Below, piece after piece: positions 24,938-35,520 of a stretch of DNA of 64,000 nucleotides. Each line of letters starts with the position of its first letter. The stretch's first letter is position 1. The notes beneath the pieces are model-generated. The model searched no databases. It was not told where the DNA came from and was given only the letters and a program-made list of their open reading frames with translations. The stretch comes from Pseudoxanthomonas sp. Root630 (lineage in GTDB: Bacteria; Pseudomonadota; Gammaproteobacteria; Xanthomonadales; Xanthomonadaceae), in contig NZ_LMGY01000001.1 in assembly GCF_001427585.1 (NCBI RefSeq), positions 187,270 to 251,269 of the forward strand, in the 5' to 3' direction. Both the position numbers and the translations under genes were made by a program.

Positions 24938-25942
24938 TTACACCACGCGGGCGCGCAACAAGTCGTGAATGTTGAGGGCACCGACCGGGCGCTGTTCATC
25001 ATCCACCACCAGCAGACCGCTGATCTGGTGGGTTTCCATCAGGCGCGCCGCTTCCACGGCGAGCTGGTCGGCACCGATCGTCTTGGGCTGGCGCGTCATC
25101 ACGTCGGCGATCCGCGCGCTGCGCAGGTCCAGCGCCGGGTTGTCGAGGGTACGGCGCAGGTCGCCGTCGGTGAAAAGCCCTGCCAGGCGCCCATCGGCAT
25201 CGACCACGGCGGTCATGCCCAGGCGCTTGCGGCTCATCTCCACCAGCGCTTCGCTGAGGGTGGCGGAAACGTCCACGCGCGGCACGTCGTCGCCGGCATG
25301 CATGACATCGGTGATGTGCAGCAGCAGGCGGCGGCCGAGGCTGCCGGCCGGGTGGGAGCGGGCGAAATCGTCGGCGGTGAAGCCGCGGGCATCGAGCAGG
25401 GCCACGGCCAGCGCATCGCCCATCGCCAGCGAGGCGGTGGTGCTGCTGGTGGGGGCGAGATCGAGCGGGCAGGCCTCTGCCGGCACGCTCACGTCCAGGT
25501 GGATATCGCTTTCGCGCGCCAGCGTGGACTGCGGCCGGCCGGTCATGGCGATGACGGTATTGCCCTGGCGCTTGAGCACCGGCAGCAGCGTCAGCACTTC
25601 GTCGGATTCGCCGGAGTACGACAGCGCCAGCACCACGTCGGCATCGGTGATCATGCCCAGGTCGCCGTGGCCGGCCTCGCCCGGATGGACGTAGAACGCA
25701 GGCGTGCCGGTGGAGGCGAGCGTCGCGGCGATCTTGCGCGCCACATGGCCGGACTTGCCCATGCCGGTGCACACCACGCGGCCGTGGCCGGCCAGGATCG
25801 CGTGGCAGGCGGCCGAGAACGTGCCGTCCAGGCGGGCCGCCAGGGCATCCAGTGCGCGCGCCTCGATCTCGATGACCCGGCGTCCGCTGGCGGCCAGGCT
25901 GGCAGGCAGGACGGAGCGGGACAGGGGGTTCGGCTGGGACAT
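24938..25942 (-). CDS. kdsD: D-arabinose-5-phosphate isomerase KdsD
   Basis: The 334-residue protein has an N-terminal SIS sugar-isomerase domain (VVCTGMGKSGHVARKIAATLASTGTPAFYVHPGEAGHGDLGMI, shown here only as a landmark near residues 58-100) and two C-terminal CBS domains (VMHAGDDVPRV and VMTRQPKTIGADQ). It converts ribulose-5-phosphate to arabinose-5-phosphate, the first step to Kdo. The start is MSQPNPLSRS at 25942. It is the first gene of the kdsD-kdsC-lptCAB run and diverges from the bolA-like gene. Confidence 0.95.
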   Translation of the reverse strand: MSQPNPLSRSVLPASLAASGRRVIEIEARALDALAARLDGTFSAACHAILAGHGRVVCTGMGKSGHVARKIAATLASTGTPAFYVHPGEAGHGDLGMITDADVVLALSYSGESDEVLTLLPVLKRQGNTVIAMTGRPQSTLARESDIHLDVSVPAEACPLDLAPTSSTTASLAMGDALAVALLDARGFTADDFARSHPAGSLGRRLLLHITDVMHAGDDVPRVDVSATLSEALVEMSRKRLGMTAVVDADGRLAGLFTDGDLRRTLDNPALDLRSARIADVMTRQPKTIGADQLAVEAARLMETHQISGLLVVDDEQRPVGALNIHDLLRARVV

Positions 25943-25962
25943 GCGGATGGGGCGCCGACGGT

Positions 25963-25968
25963 TAGAAT
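25963..25968 (+). promoter_or_regulatory. -10 element of the ibaG/murA promoter
   Basis: TAGAAT in the 53-base kdsD/bolA divergent gap would start transcription near 25975. That leaves a 20-base leader with AGGAAA ahead of the TTG start codon. No convincing -35 was found. Confidence 0.4.
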
Positions 25969-25995
25969 GGCCGGGTATTTTATTAGGAAAGCCCG

Positions 25996-27898
<1,903 letters not shown>

Positions 27899-27900
27899 AG

Positions 27901-27925
27901 AAAGCCCGGCATTGCCGGGCTTTTT
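27901..27925 (+). terminator. Intrinsic terminator after the murA operon
   Basis: AAAGCCCGGC, loop ATT, GCCGGGCTTT plus trailing T's begins 3 bases after the stop codon. It lies between convergent genes, so it may also serve the DUF3108 gene on the other strand. Confidence 0.85.
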
Positions 27926-27943
27926 CATGGTGCTTCCCGTGCG

Positions 27944-28627
27944 TCAGCGCCAGGAAGTGAGTTGGAGTCGGAACACTTCGCTTCCATCCTCGCGCTGCAC
28001 GATGCGCACAGGCGCGGGCACCCCGGCGGCAATCCATGCCGTCGTCTGTTTGCCGCCGGCGCTTTGCACCACTTTGGTGGTGTCCAGCGCGCGTCCTGCG
28101 ACGGTGATCTTTTCGCGGCCGGCGACGCGGTAGGCCTGTGGCTTGGCTTTGCCGTTCTCCACCAGCCGGTAATTCATCGTGGTGCGCCCGAACCCGACGT
28201 CGCGCACGAGCGCCAGATTCACCAGCAATGCATCCATGTCGCCGGTCTGCATGGCCACCGGACCTGCGCGCTGGGGCTTCACGTCGCCCGTCCAGCGCAC
28301 CCGCATCGCCCGCCAGTCGTAGTGGGTGACGATCGATCGCGTTTTCATCAGATAGGTGGAGCGGTCGCTTCCGCCAAGGGGCCGATAGCGGCCGGCGGCA
28401 TCCTCGAAGACCGTGGCCTGGCTGATGTTCGCCACCGAGTTGCGGATGCCCATCGAGTAGGTCCAGCGTGTGCCCTGTTGCGTCAGCGACATGGCGCCAC
28501 CTGCGGAGATGCCTTTGAAGGAGGCTTCGTACTGCGCGGTGAACGGCGTGAGCGCCAGTGCAGGCGCGGCTACCCACGACAGCAGGGCAACGCAGGTGGC
28601 GGAGAGCGGGATGGACATCCGTGTCAC
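27944..28627 (-). CDS. DUF3108 domain-containing exported protein, copy 3 of 3
   Basis: The 227-residue protein has a signal peptide ending near APALALTPF and the DUF3108 pattern: FTAQYEASFKGISAGGAMSLTQQ, THYDWRAMRVRWTGDVKP, MQTGDMDALLVNLALVRDV, YRVAGREKITVAGRALDTTKV, PAPVRIVQREDG. Members are predicted periplasmic beta-rich proteins of unknown role. It is the last of three tandem paralogues, separated from the next by 13 bases. Its homology to the second copy covers the whole length. Confidence 0.85.
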   Translation of the reverse strand: MTRMSIPLSATCVALLSWVAAPALALTPFTAQYEASFKGISAGGAMSLTQQGTRWTYSMGIRNSVANISQATVFEDAAGRYRPLGGSDRSTYLMKTRSIVTHYDWRAMRVRWTGDVKPQRAGPVAMQTGDMDALLVNLALVRDVGFGRTTMNYRLVENGKAKPQAYRVAGREKITVAGRALDTTKVVQSAGGKQTTAWIAAGVPAPVRIVQREDGSEVFRLQLTSWR

Positions 28628-28640
28628 GGCCGGCCTCGCT

Positions 28641-29330
28641 TCAGCGCCAGGATTTCAGCGTCAGGTCGATGGTGTCCTGGCCGTTCTCGCGTTGCAGGAT
28701 GCGCGCGGGCACCGGCGCATCGGCCACTACCCACACGATGGTCTGCTTGTCGCCGTCGGTACGGATGACCTTGGTGGCGTCCTGCGCCTTGCCGCCCAGG
28801 GTGATGCGTTCCTTGCCGGCGACCTGGTAGGTCATCGCCTTGGCGCGGCCGTTCTCGACCATGCGGTACGTCAGCGGCTTGCCGGCGACGACATCGCGCA
28901 CGATGGCCAGGTTGACCAGGAGCGCGTCCATGTCGCCCGCCTGCAGTTTCACCGGGCCGGCGCGATCGGGCTTGATGTCGCCGGTCCAGGTCGCCTGCGC
29001 CTTCGACCAGTCGTACACGGTGTTGACGTTCTTCTTCTTGATCAGCAGGCGCGAGCTGTCGCTGCTGTTCAACGGACGCATGCGGCCATCCTGCTCGTCG
29101 AACACGGTCTTCTGGCTGAGATCGACAGCCTGGTTGCGTACGGTCAACGTGTATTGCCAGCGATTGCCCGGCTGCGGTGCGACCACCATCTGGCCTTCGC
29201 CGCTCATGCCGAGGGCGCTGGCGTTGTAGTTCGCGGTGAAAGCCTCCACGGCGAGCGCCGGTGCGGCGGCGGCGCCGAGCAGCATCGCGGCGATCAGCAT
29301 GCGCGGGATGGGGAAGGGCTTCTTCGTCAT
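28641..29330 (-). CDS. DUF3108 domain-containing exported protein, copy 2 of 3
   Basis: The 229-residue protein has a signal peptide (MLIAAMLLGAAAAPALA) and aligns along its whole length with its neighbours: VEAFTANYNASALGMSGEGQM, VYDWSKAQATWTGDIKPDRAGPV, LQAGDMDALLVNLAIVRDV, VPARILQRENGQDTIDLTLKSW. The closing motif RIxQREDG/ENGQ is shared by all three copies. It is spaced two bases from copy 1 and 13 from copy 3, so the three form one transcription unit. Function is unknown. Confidence 0.85.
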   Translation of the reverse strand: MTKKPFPIPRMLIAAMLLGAAAAPALAVEAFTANYNASALGMSGEGQMVVAPQPGNRWQYTLTVRNQAVDLSQKTVFDEQDGRMRPLNSSDSSRLLIKKKNVNTVYDWSKAQATWTGDIKPDRAGPVKLQAGDMDALLVNLAIVRDVVAGKPLTYRMVENGRAKAMTYQVAGKERITLGGKAQDATKVIRTDGDKQTIVWVVADAPVPARILQRENGQDTIDLTLKSWR

Positions 29331-29332
29331 GC

Positions 29333-30049
29333 TCAGGGCACTCCTTGGTATTCGACCAGGCGCAGATCGATGCCGTCCTGACCGTCCTCCCGCTGCAGGA
29401 TGCGCACGGGGGTGGGTACGCCGTCGGCGACCCAGAAAATCGTTTCGTCGTTGCCGCCATTGGTGCGGCTGACACGCAAGGCACTGTAGCTCAGATCATC
29501 GACGGCGACCGTCTCCGCCTCGGCGGATACGGCATAGGCGTATTCGCGGACGCGGCCATTGTCGACCACGCGATAGGTGAGTTGCCGGCCGGGCGCGGCA
29601 TCGCGGATGACGGCCAGGTTCATCAGCAGCGCACTGAGGTCGCCCGCCTGCAGTGGCAGCGGGGCGCGGCGGTTCTTCTTGATGTCGCCCTGCCATTGCG
29701 CCGTGTGAGTGGTCCAGTCGTAGGTGCCGACCATCTTCTTTCCCATCAGCAGGGCGTGACGGACGGTGGCCTGGCTACGGGGACGGAACAGGTCGCCTTC
29801 CACGTCGAAGACGGTGCTCTGTTCGATGTTCAGGCCCGCCAGCCGCGCGAAACCGCGCGTGCCCTTCACGTTGAGGTCGATCTGCCACTGTTCCCCGCCA
29901 CGCGGCACGACCTTCATGCTCGCGCTGCCTGCCAGCTTGCCCTCGTTGTAGGCCTGGTAGCTGGCCACGAAGGGCTCCAGCGCCTGGGCAGGCACTGCCA
30001 GTCCGGCCAGGAGCAGGCCAAGCAGGGGGAGGCGTAGGTTGAAGGGCAT
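29333..30049 (-). CDS. DUF3108 domain-containing exported protein, copy 1 of 3
   Basis: The 238-residue protein has signal peptide MPFNLRLPLLGLLLAGLAVPAQA and the shared DUF3108 segments (FVASYQAYNEGKLAGSASM, GTYDWTTHTAQWQGDIKKN, LQAGDLSALLMNLAVIRD, TPVRILQREDGQDGIDLRLV). It is the first and most divergent of the three copies. It starts 14 bases after the purN stop on the same strand, so the purM-DUF2238-purN unit may read into it. Related proteins often lie beside purN in xanthomonads, which suggests a stable cluster. Confidence 0.85.
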   Translation of the reverse strand: MPFNLRLPLLGLLLAGLAVPAQALEPFVASYQAYNEGKLAGSASMKVVPRGGEQWQIDLNVKGTRGFARLAGLNIEQSTVFDVEGDLFRPRSQATVRHALLMGKKMVGTYDWTTHTAQWQGDIKKNRRAPLPLQAGDLSALLMNLAVIRDAAPGRQLTYRVVDNGRVREYAYAVSAEAETVAVDDLSYSALRVSRTNGGNDETIFWVADGVPTPVRILQREDGQDGIDLRLVEYQGVP

Positions 30050-30063
30050 CCGGAGGGGCGGCG

Positions 30064-30717
30064 TCAGGGAATCAAACGGTCGGTTGAATCTAGAGACAGG
30101 GGATTTAATAGCGCCTGACCATGACGGAATGCCGTATCTCCCTGTTCAGCTAACTCGCCGGCCACCGCGAGCCGCAGGGCCGCCACCAGCAGGGCATGTT
30201 CACGCGGCAACAGCCGTGCCGCGAGGGTTTCAGGGGTGTCGCCGGCCGTGATCGGGATGCGCACCTGGCCGATGACGGCGCCCGCATCGAGTTCAGGCAC
30301 CACGAAGTGCACGCTGGCGCCATGTTCGGCGTCGCCAGCCTCCAGGGCGCGGGCGTGGGTATGCAGGCCGCGGTATCTGGGCAGCAGGGAGGGATGGATG
30401 TTCAGCAGCCGGCCGCGGAAGCGCGCGATGAAGGCTTCGCCCAGGATGCGCATGTAGCCGGCGCAGACGATCCAGTCCGGTCGCGATGCGGCAACGGCGT
30501 CGGTCAGTGCGGCTTCGTAGGCCGTTCGGTCGGGAAAGCCGGAGGGCTTGGCGCTCCAGCGGGCTGCGGGCGGCACGAGCTGGAGCGCGGGCGCCGCCGG
30601 ACGGTCGGAGAACACGCCTGCGACCTCGGCCTCCAGCGTGCCCGCTTCGATGGCCCGCAGGATCGCCTGCAGGTTGCTGCCCCTGCCGGACGCCAGGATG
30701 GCGATGCGGGCCGTCAT
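30064..30717 (-). CDS. purN: Phosphoribosylglycinamide formyltransferase PurN
   Basis: The 217-residue enzyme formylates GAR using 10-formyl-THF in purine synthesis. It has RIAILASGRGSNLQAI at the N-terminus, VCAGYMRILGEAFI, LLNIHPSLLPRYRGLHTH (catalytic Asn and His), and VPELDAGAVIGQ (catalytic Asp). The last about 20 residues extend beyond the usual end. The start at 30717 overlaps the DUF2238 stop by 4 bases, and purM lies one gene upstream. Confidence 0.95.
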   Translation of the reverse strand: MTARIAILASGRGSNLQAILRAIEAGTLEAEVAGVFSDRPAAPALQLVPPAARWSAKPSGFPDRTAYEAALTDAVAASRPDWIVCAGYMRILGEAFIARFRGRLLNIHPSLLPRYRGLHTHARALEAGDAEHGASVHFVVPELDAGAVIGQVRIPITAGDTPETLAARLLPREHALLVAALRLAVAGELAEQGDTAFRHGQALLNPLSLDSTDRLIP

Positions 30718-31334
30718 GGCGCGACCTGCCTGCGCTCGGCGCGCGCCAGTGGCCAGGTCGCGAGGGCGCCGAGCGTGGCGAGCAGCATGTCGGCGTGGGC
30801 ATCCCAGACATCGCCCTGCTGGCCGTTGTAGGACTCGGCGGCGTCCGGCGACATCGTCAGCGCGATGCCCCATTCCAGCCACTCGTAGACCAGGCTGCTG
30901 CACATGATGAGCATCACCGCGCCGCCGAAGGCCTGACCCAGCGTCAGCGCCGGCCAGCGCTGGCGCAGCCAGTGCCAGATCGCCGGGGCGAAACATACGC
31001 CGTATATCAGGTGGATGAAGCGGTCGAAGTGGTTCCGTCGCCAGCCGAACGTCTCCGCAGGCGACCAGCCGAACGCGGCCTGCAGCCACGCGTCGTACGG
31101 CACGTAGGAGTAGAGCCAGCGTGCGCCGACGCAGTGCGCCACGATGAAGGCGCAGATGAGCACGAAATGGAGCGGCCGGAGGGGCCAGCGACGGTCGTGC
31201 CACCACAGCCAGCCCAGGCCCAGCACCGTCAGGCTGCTGTGCATGGCCTGTTCGACGGGCCAACGCGGCGCGATCCAACTGGCCGCGAACACGACCAGCG
31301 TCAGGCCGAAGGCGATCCCCTTGGCGCGCGACAT
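30714..31334 (-). CDS. DUF2238 domain membrane protein
   Basis: The 206-residue protein has about six membrane segments (IAFGLTLVVFAASWI, LTVLGLGWLWW, FVLICAFIVAHCVGARWLYSYVPY, HLIYGVCFAPAIWHW, FGGAVMLIMCSSLVYEWLEWGIA, and a C-terminal ATLGALATWPLA). The motif NHFDRFIHLIYG and the QGDVWDAHADM region identify DUF2238. Conserved His and Asp residues facing the membrane suggest metal or proton handling, but the function is unknown. It sits between purM and purN. Confidence 0.88.
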   Translation of the reverse strand: MSRAKGIAFGLTLVVFAASWIAPRWPVEQAMHSSLTVLGLGWLWWHDRRWPLRPLHFVLICAFIVAHCVGARWLYSYVPYDAWLQAAFGWSPAETFGWRRNHFDRFIHLIYGVCFAPAIWHWLRQRWPALTLGQAFGGAVMLIMCSSLVYEWLEWGIALTMSPDAAESYNGQQGDVWDAHADMLLATLGALATWPLARAERRQVAP

Positions 31335-31342
31335 CGCGCCGC

Positions 31343-32359
31343 TCAACCGATGCGGACGCGCTCGCCGCCCTGGGCCGGCACCACCTGGCCGATCTGCCAG
31401 TGCGCCAGCTGCAGGCGCGCGAGGTCGGCCTGCACGGCCGGCACCTGGTCTGGCGCCACCACCAGCACGAAGCCGATGCCGCAGTTGAACGTGCGCCACA
31501 TTTCGGTGTTCTCCACCGCGCCTTCGCGCTGCAGCCAGTCGAATACCGGCGGCAGCGCCCATGCGCTGGCGTCGATCTCCAGGCCCAGGCCGTCGGGAAT
31601 GACGCGGATGATGTTCTCGGTCAGGCCGCCACCGGTGATGTGCGCCATGCCGTGCATGTCATGCGCCTGCAGCAGTTCCAGGATCGGCTTCACGTAGAGC
31701 GTGGTCGGTGCCATCAGTGCATCGGCGAGCTTCACGCCGCCGACGTCGATGTCGGACGGGCGACCGGCGCGGTCGTAGATGCGACGGACCAGCGAATAGC
31801 CATTGGAATGCGGGCCACTGGAGGCGATGCCGATCAGCACGTCGCCGGCGCGCACCTTGGCGCCGTCCAGCAGGCGCGATTTCTCCACCGCGGCCACGCA
31901 GAAGCCGGCGAGGTCGTACTCGCCCGGGCCGTACATGTCCGGCATTTCCGCCGTCTCGCCGCCGATCAGTGCGCAGCCGGAGAGCTCGCAGCCGCGGGCG
32001 ATGCCGCCCACCACGGCCACCGTGGTGTCGACGTCGAGCTTGCCGGTGGCGAAGTAGTCGAGGAAGAACAGCGGCTCGGCGCCCTGCACCAGCACGTCGT
32101 TGACGCACATGGCGACCAGGTCGATGCCGATCGTGTCGTGACGGCCCAGCTGCTGCGCGAGCTTGAGCTTGGTGCCCACGCCGTCGGTGCCGGAGACCAG
32201 CACGGGCTCGCGATACTTGCCCGACAGGTCGAACAGGGCCCCGAAGCCACCCAGGCCGCCCATCACCTCGGGGCGGAAGCTGCGCTTGACCAGCGGCTTG
32301 ATGCGTTCGACCAGTTCGTTGCCGGCGTCGATGTCGACACCCGCGTCGCGATAGGTCAT
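31343..32359 (-). CDS. purM: Phosphoribosylformylglycinamidine cyclo-ligase PurM
   Basis: The 338-residue enzyme makes AIR from FGAM using ATP. It starts [21 protein letters not shown] and shows [59 protein letters not shown] and [13 protein letters not shown]. The open frame continues upstream; a GTG at 32392 (residues [11 protein letters not shown]) is another plausible start, lying 23 bases past a likely transcription start. PurN follows two genes later, so both steps share a transcript. Confidence 0.95.
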   Translation of the reverse strand: MTYRDAGVDIDAGNELVERIKPLVKRSFRPEVMGGLGGFGALFDLSGKYREPVLVSGTDGVGTKLKLAQQLGRHDTIGIDLVAMCVNDVLVQGAEPLFFLDYFATGKLDVDTTVAVVGGIARGCELSGCALIGGETAEMPDMYGPGEYDLAGFCVAAVEKSRLLDGAKVRAGDVLIGIASSGPHSNGYSLVRRIYDRAGRPSDIDVGGVKLADALMAPTTLYVKPILELLQAHDMHGMAHITGGGLTENIIRVIPDGLGLEIDASAWALPPVFDWLQREGAVENTEMWRTFNCGIGFVLVVAPDQVPAVQADLARLQLAHWQIGQVVPAQGGERVRIG

Positions 32360-32421
32360 CGGGGTGGGGGCGGGCGTCGTCGGCTGGGTCACGGGCGGTC
32401 TTCGGCGGGGCAAGAGGCGTG

Positions 32422-32427
32422 ATTTTA
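32422..32427 (-). promoter_or_regulatory. -10 element of purM
   Basis: TAAAAT on the minus strand, 30 to 68 bases upstream of the two candidate start codons, is the best A/T-rich hexamer in the region between purM and the DUF2066 gene. No clear -35 is seen. Confidence 0.3.
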
Positions 32428-32529
32428 AAGGAATCGCCACCGGAATCGGCCGGCCTGAACGGCTGGCGTTGGCGAGGGCAGGTCATTCGGGCAACAATTC
32501 GGGGGGTCTGAAGAGCTCAAGGACGCTCG

Positions 32530-33612
32530 ATGCGCCGTATTTCCGGTTTTGCCCTCGCTGCCGCGCTGCTCCTGGCCGCCACGCTCACGACGCTCCCCGT
32601 ACAGGCCCAGTCCGGCCTGCGCACGGAAGGCGATGCCGTGTCGGCGCGCGGGCTGTACCAGGCGGAAGTGCCGGTCAACGGCCAGGGCGAAGCGGAGCGC
32701 CAGGGCGGTTTCGCGCGCGCGCTGGGCAGCGTGCTCGGCAAATTGTCGGGCGACCGCGGCGTGATGTCGCGTCCGGGCGTGGGCGCCGAACTGCGCAACG
32801 CCAAGGACTACGTCGATGGCTACGACTACCGCCAGGACCAGGGCACGTCGGCTTCCGGCGCCCCCACGTTCCGCACCACGCTGGTCGTGCGTTTCGACGA
32901 AGACCAGGTGAATGGCCTGGCCGGCGCGCTCGGCCTGCCGATCTGGCCCCAGCCGCGCCCCAAGCCGGTGGTGTGGCTGGCGATCAACGATGGCAGCGGT
33001 CCTCGCCTGGTAGGCCTGCCGCAATCCAACGCCGCGCGCCCGCTGCTGAATCGCGCGGTCGAGCGCGGTTACAGCCTCGGCCTGCCCGCCGGCGGTGCTG
33101 CGGAGCAGGCGCTGGTCGGCGCCATCTGGCGCCAGGACACCGCCGCCGTGGCGCGTGCGTCCTCGCGCTACAGCCCGCCCATGCAGGTGATCGGCAAGCT
33201 GTACCGCGACAAGAGCGGCTGGACGGCCGACTGGGTGTTCGTCGATGCCGGCAAGGTGCTGGCGAAGTGGTCGATCACCGACGCCGATGCGCGGCGCGCG
33301 ATGGCGTCCGGTGCCGATGGCACGGCCGATGCGCTGGTGAAGCGCTACGGCAAGCGGGGTACTGCCGGACCGGCGGGCACCTATCGCGTCGTGTTTTCCG
33401 GCGTGCGCAGCACGGATGACTACCTGCGCCTGACCGGCCACCTGCAGAAGATGGCCGTCGTCCGTCGCATCACGCCGGTGCGCGCGAGCGGCGATACGCT
33501 TGAGTTGGATCTCGAACTGGTCTCCGGCCTGGCCGGCTTCCGCCGCACGATGGGCGACCAGGCACCTTTCACCGGGGGCGAAGGCGAGCCGCCTGCCTTC
33601 CAGATGCGCTGA
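32530..33612 (+). CDS. DUF2066 domain-containing exported protein
   Basis: The 360-residue protein has a signal peptide (GFALAAALLLAATLTTLPVQAQ) and the DUF2066 segments: LYQAEVPVNGQGEAERQGGFARALGSVLGKLSGDRGV, RTTLVVRFDEDQVNGLAGALGLPIWPQPRPKPVVWLAI. A C-terminal repeat-like domain ends RRITPVRASGDTLELDLELVSGL. Role unknown, probably periplasmic. It is located directly before the permease and hda, a conserved arrangement near purM in this family. Confidence 0.88.
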   Translation: MRRISGFALAAALLLAATLTTLPVQAQSGLRTEGDAVSARGLYQAEVPVNGQGEAERQGGFARALGSVLGKLSGDRGVMSRPGVGAELRNAKDYVDGYDYRQDQGTSASGAPTFRTTLVVRFDEDQVNGLAGALGLPIWPQPRPKPVVWLAINDGSGPRLVGLPQSNAARPLLNRAVERGYSLGLPAGGAAEQALVGAIWRQDTAAVARASSRYSPPMQVIGKLYRDKSGWTADWVFVDAGKVLAKWSITDADARRAMASGADGTADALVKRYGKRGTAGPAGTYRVVFSGVRSTDDYLRLTGHLQKMAVVRRITPVRASGDTLELDLELVSGLAGFRRTMGDQAPFTGGEGEPPAFQMR

Positions 33613-33624
33613 CCTGGGGATCGC

Positions 33625-34788
33625 ATGGACCTTTCTTCCTCGCCGGTAGGAACGCTGGCCCGCCGTTGGCAATGGCTGTTCATCGCCCTGATCGTGGGGT
33701 GGCTGATCTGGCTGCTGGCGCCGGTACTGACGCCGTTCGTCTGCGCCGCACTGCTGGGCTGGCTGGGCGATCCCTGGGTGGATCGCCTGCAGCGCACGGG
33801 GCGCTCGCGGACCACGGCCGTGGTGCTGGTGTTCACGCTGATGCTGCTGTTGCTGGTGCTCGCGCTGGTGATCCTGGTGCCGATGATCGAGCGCCAGGTG
33901 GTGACGGTGATCGAATCGTTGCCGGCCTACCGCGACTGGTTCGTGCAGACGGCGTTGCCTTGGGTCGAACGTCGCACCGGCCTGGAACTGGTGGCCTGGC
34001 TGGATCCGGACCGACTGACCGAATGGGTGCGCGGCCACTGGCAGCAGGCCGGCGGCGTCGCGGCGACGTTGTTCGGTTATTTCTCCCGTTCCGGCTTCGC
34101 GGTGATGGCGTGGATCGCCAATCTCGTGCTGCTGCCGATCCTGACGTTCTACTTCCTGCGCGACTGGGACCTGCTGGTGGAACGCATTGCCGCGCTGGTG
34201 CCGCGCGACCACATCGCGACGGTCAACCGGTTGGCGCTGGAATCGAACGAAGTCCTCGGCGCCTTCCTGCGCGGACAGTTCCTGGTGATGCTGGCGCTCG
34301 GCGCGATCTATGCGATCGGCCTGTCGGTGGTGGGCCTGAAGGTCGGCCTGCTCGTAGGCATCATCGCCGGCCTGATCAGCTTCGTGCCTTACCTGGGCAC
34401 CGCGAGCGGCATCGTGCTGGGTGTGATCGCCGCCCTGGTGCAGTCGGGCGGCGACTGGTCGCTGGTGGCGATGGTGATGGGCGTGTTCGTCGTCGGCCAG
34501 ATGCTGGAGGGCTACGTGCTCACGCCGCGCATCGTCGGCGACCGCATCGGCCTGCATCCGGTGGCGGTGATCTTCGCCATCATGGCGGGCGGCCAGCTGT
34601 TCGGGTTCCTGGGCATGTTGCTGGCGTTGCCGATCGCGGCGATCGCGAACGTGCTGCTGCGCTTCGCCCACGAGCGCTATACCCAGAGCCGCCTCTATGC
34701 CGGCGACAGGCCTGCCATCCTGCTGGATTCCTACATCGACAAGGGCAGTCTGGAGCAGGCGTCCGAGCGGGGCAACGAAGCGCCGTGA
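33625..34788 (+). CDS. AI-2E family (PerM) transporter
   Basis: The 387-residue inner-membrane protein has about eight spans and the family blocks PVLTPFVCAALLGWLGDPWVDRLQ, WIANLVLLPILTFYFLRDWD, LRGQFLVMLALGAIYAIGL, GLISFVPYLGTASGIVLG and GYVLTPRIVGDRIGLHPVAV. Homologues include AI-2 exporters and Na+/H+ antiporters, so the substrate cannot be deduced. It follows the DUF2066 gene by 12 bases, and hda overlaps its stop. Confidence 0.9.
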   Translation: MDLSSSPVGTLARRWQWLFIALIVGWLIWLLAPVLTPFVCAALLGWLGDPWVDRLQRTGRSRTTAVVLVFTLMLLLLVLALVILVPMIERQVVTVIESLPAYRDWFVQTALPWVERRTGLELVAWLDPDRLTEWVRGHWQQAGGVAATLFGYFSRSGFAVMAWIANLVLLPILTFYFLRDWDLLVERIAALVPRDHIATVNRLALESNEVLGAFLRGQFLVMLALGAIYAIGLSVVGLKVGLLVGIIAGLISFVPYLGTASGIVLGVIAALVQSGGDWSLVAMVMGVFVVGQMLEGYVLTPRIVGDRIGLHPVAVIFAIMAGGQLFGFLGMLLALPIAAIANVLLRFAHERYTQSRLYAGDRPAILLDSYIDKGSLEQASERGNEAP

Positions 34789-35519
34789 GCAAAGCCCCGG
34801 GCGGTGCGAACGTGGGGCCGCAGCTGCCCCTGGCGCTGCGTTATCCCGCCGACCAGCGATTCGAAACGTTCGTCCGGCCGCCGGAAGGCGGTTTGCCGGG
34901 CCTGCAGGCGCTGGCGGTGCAGCCGGACGCGACGTGGACCTACATCGCGGGCGCTTCGCGTACCGGAAAGACCCACCTGGCGCTGGCACTGTGCGCCGCC
35001 ACCGAGCAGCAGGGGCGGCGCGCCGCCTACCTCCCGATGATGGCCGCCGCCGGCCGTGCGCGCGAGGCGCTGGAAGCGCTGGAAGGTTACGACGTCATCG
35101 CGCTCGACGGCCTGGAAGCCATCGCCGGCAACCGCGAGGATGAAGTCGCGCTGTTCGATTTCCACAATCGTGCACGCGCGCAGGGACAGAACGTGCTCTA
35201 CACCGCGCGAGGCATTCCGGACGAACTCGGCCTGGGCCTGCCGGACCTGCGCTCGCGCCTGCAGCAGTGCATGCGCGTCATGCTGGATCCGCTGGACGAT
35301 GAAGGACGTCGCGATGTCCTCCGCGAGCGCGCGCACCGGCGCGGCCTGGTGCTGGAGGATGCCGCGCTCGACTGGCTGCTGACCCATACCCAGCGCGACC
35401 TGGGTGCGCTGGTCGCGCTGCTGGATACGCTCGATCGCGCGTCGCTCGCGGCGCAGCGCCGCATCACCGTCCCGTTCCTGCGGCAGACGCTGGGCAGCGG
35501 AAAGCCGCCGGCCGCCTGA
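34785..35519 (+). CDS. hda: DnaA regulatory inactivator Hda
   Basis: Starting at GTG 34785 (overlapping the permease stop), the 244-residue AAA+ protein begins near PQLPLALRYPADQRFETFV, with Walker A ASRTGKTHLALAL, Walker B VIALDGLEAI, a sensor-1-like VLYTARGIPDELG, and an arginine-finger region MLDPLDDEGRRDVLRERA. Together with the DNA-loaded sliding clamp Hda stimulates DnaA-ATP hydrolysis after replication starts. The N-terminal clamp-binding QLPL motif is intact (residues 11-14). Confidence 0.93.
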   Translation: MSKAPGGANVGPQLPLALRYPADQRFETFVRPPEGGLPGLQALAVQPDATWTYIAGASRTGKTHLALALCAATEQQGRRAAYLPMMAAAGRAREALEALEGYDVIALDGLEAIAGNREDEVALFDFHNRARAQGQNVLYTARGIPDELGLGLPDLRSRLQQCMRVMLDPLDDEGRRDVLRERAHRRGLVLEDAALDWLLTHTQRDLGALVALLDTLDRASLAAQRRITVPFLRQTLGSGKPPAA

Positions 35520-35520
35520 G

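Noticed and set aside
32425-34989. 854-codon open frame opposite the DUF2066 and permease genes
   Set aside because: Antisense, compositionally extreme; the plus-strand genes have signal peptides and membrane patterns.
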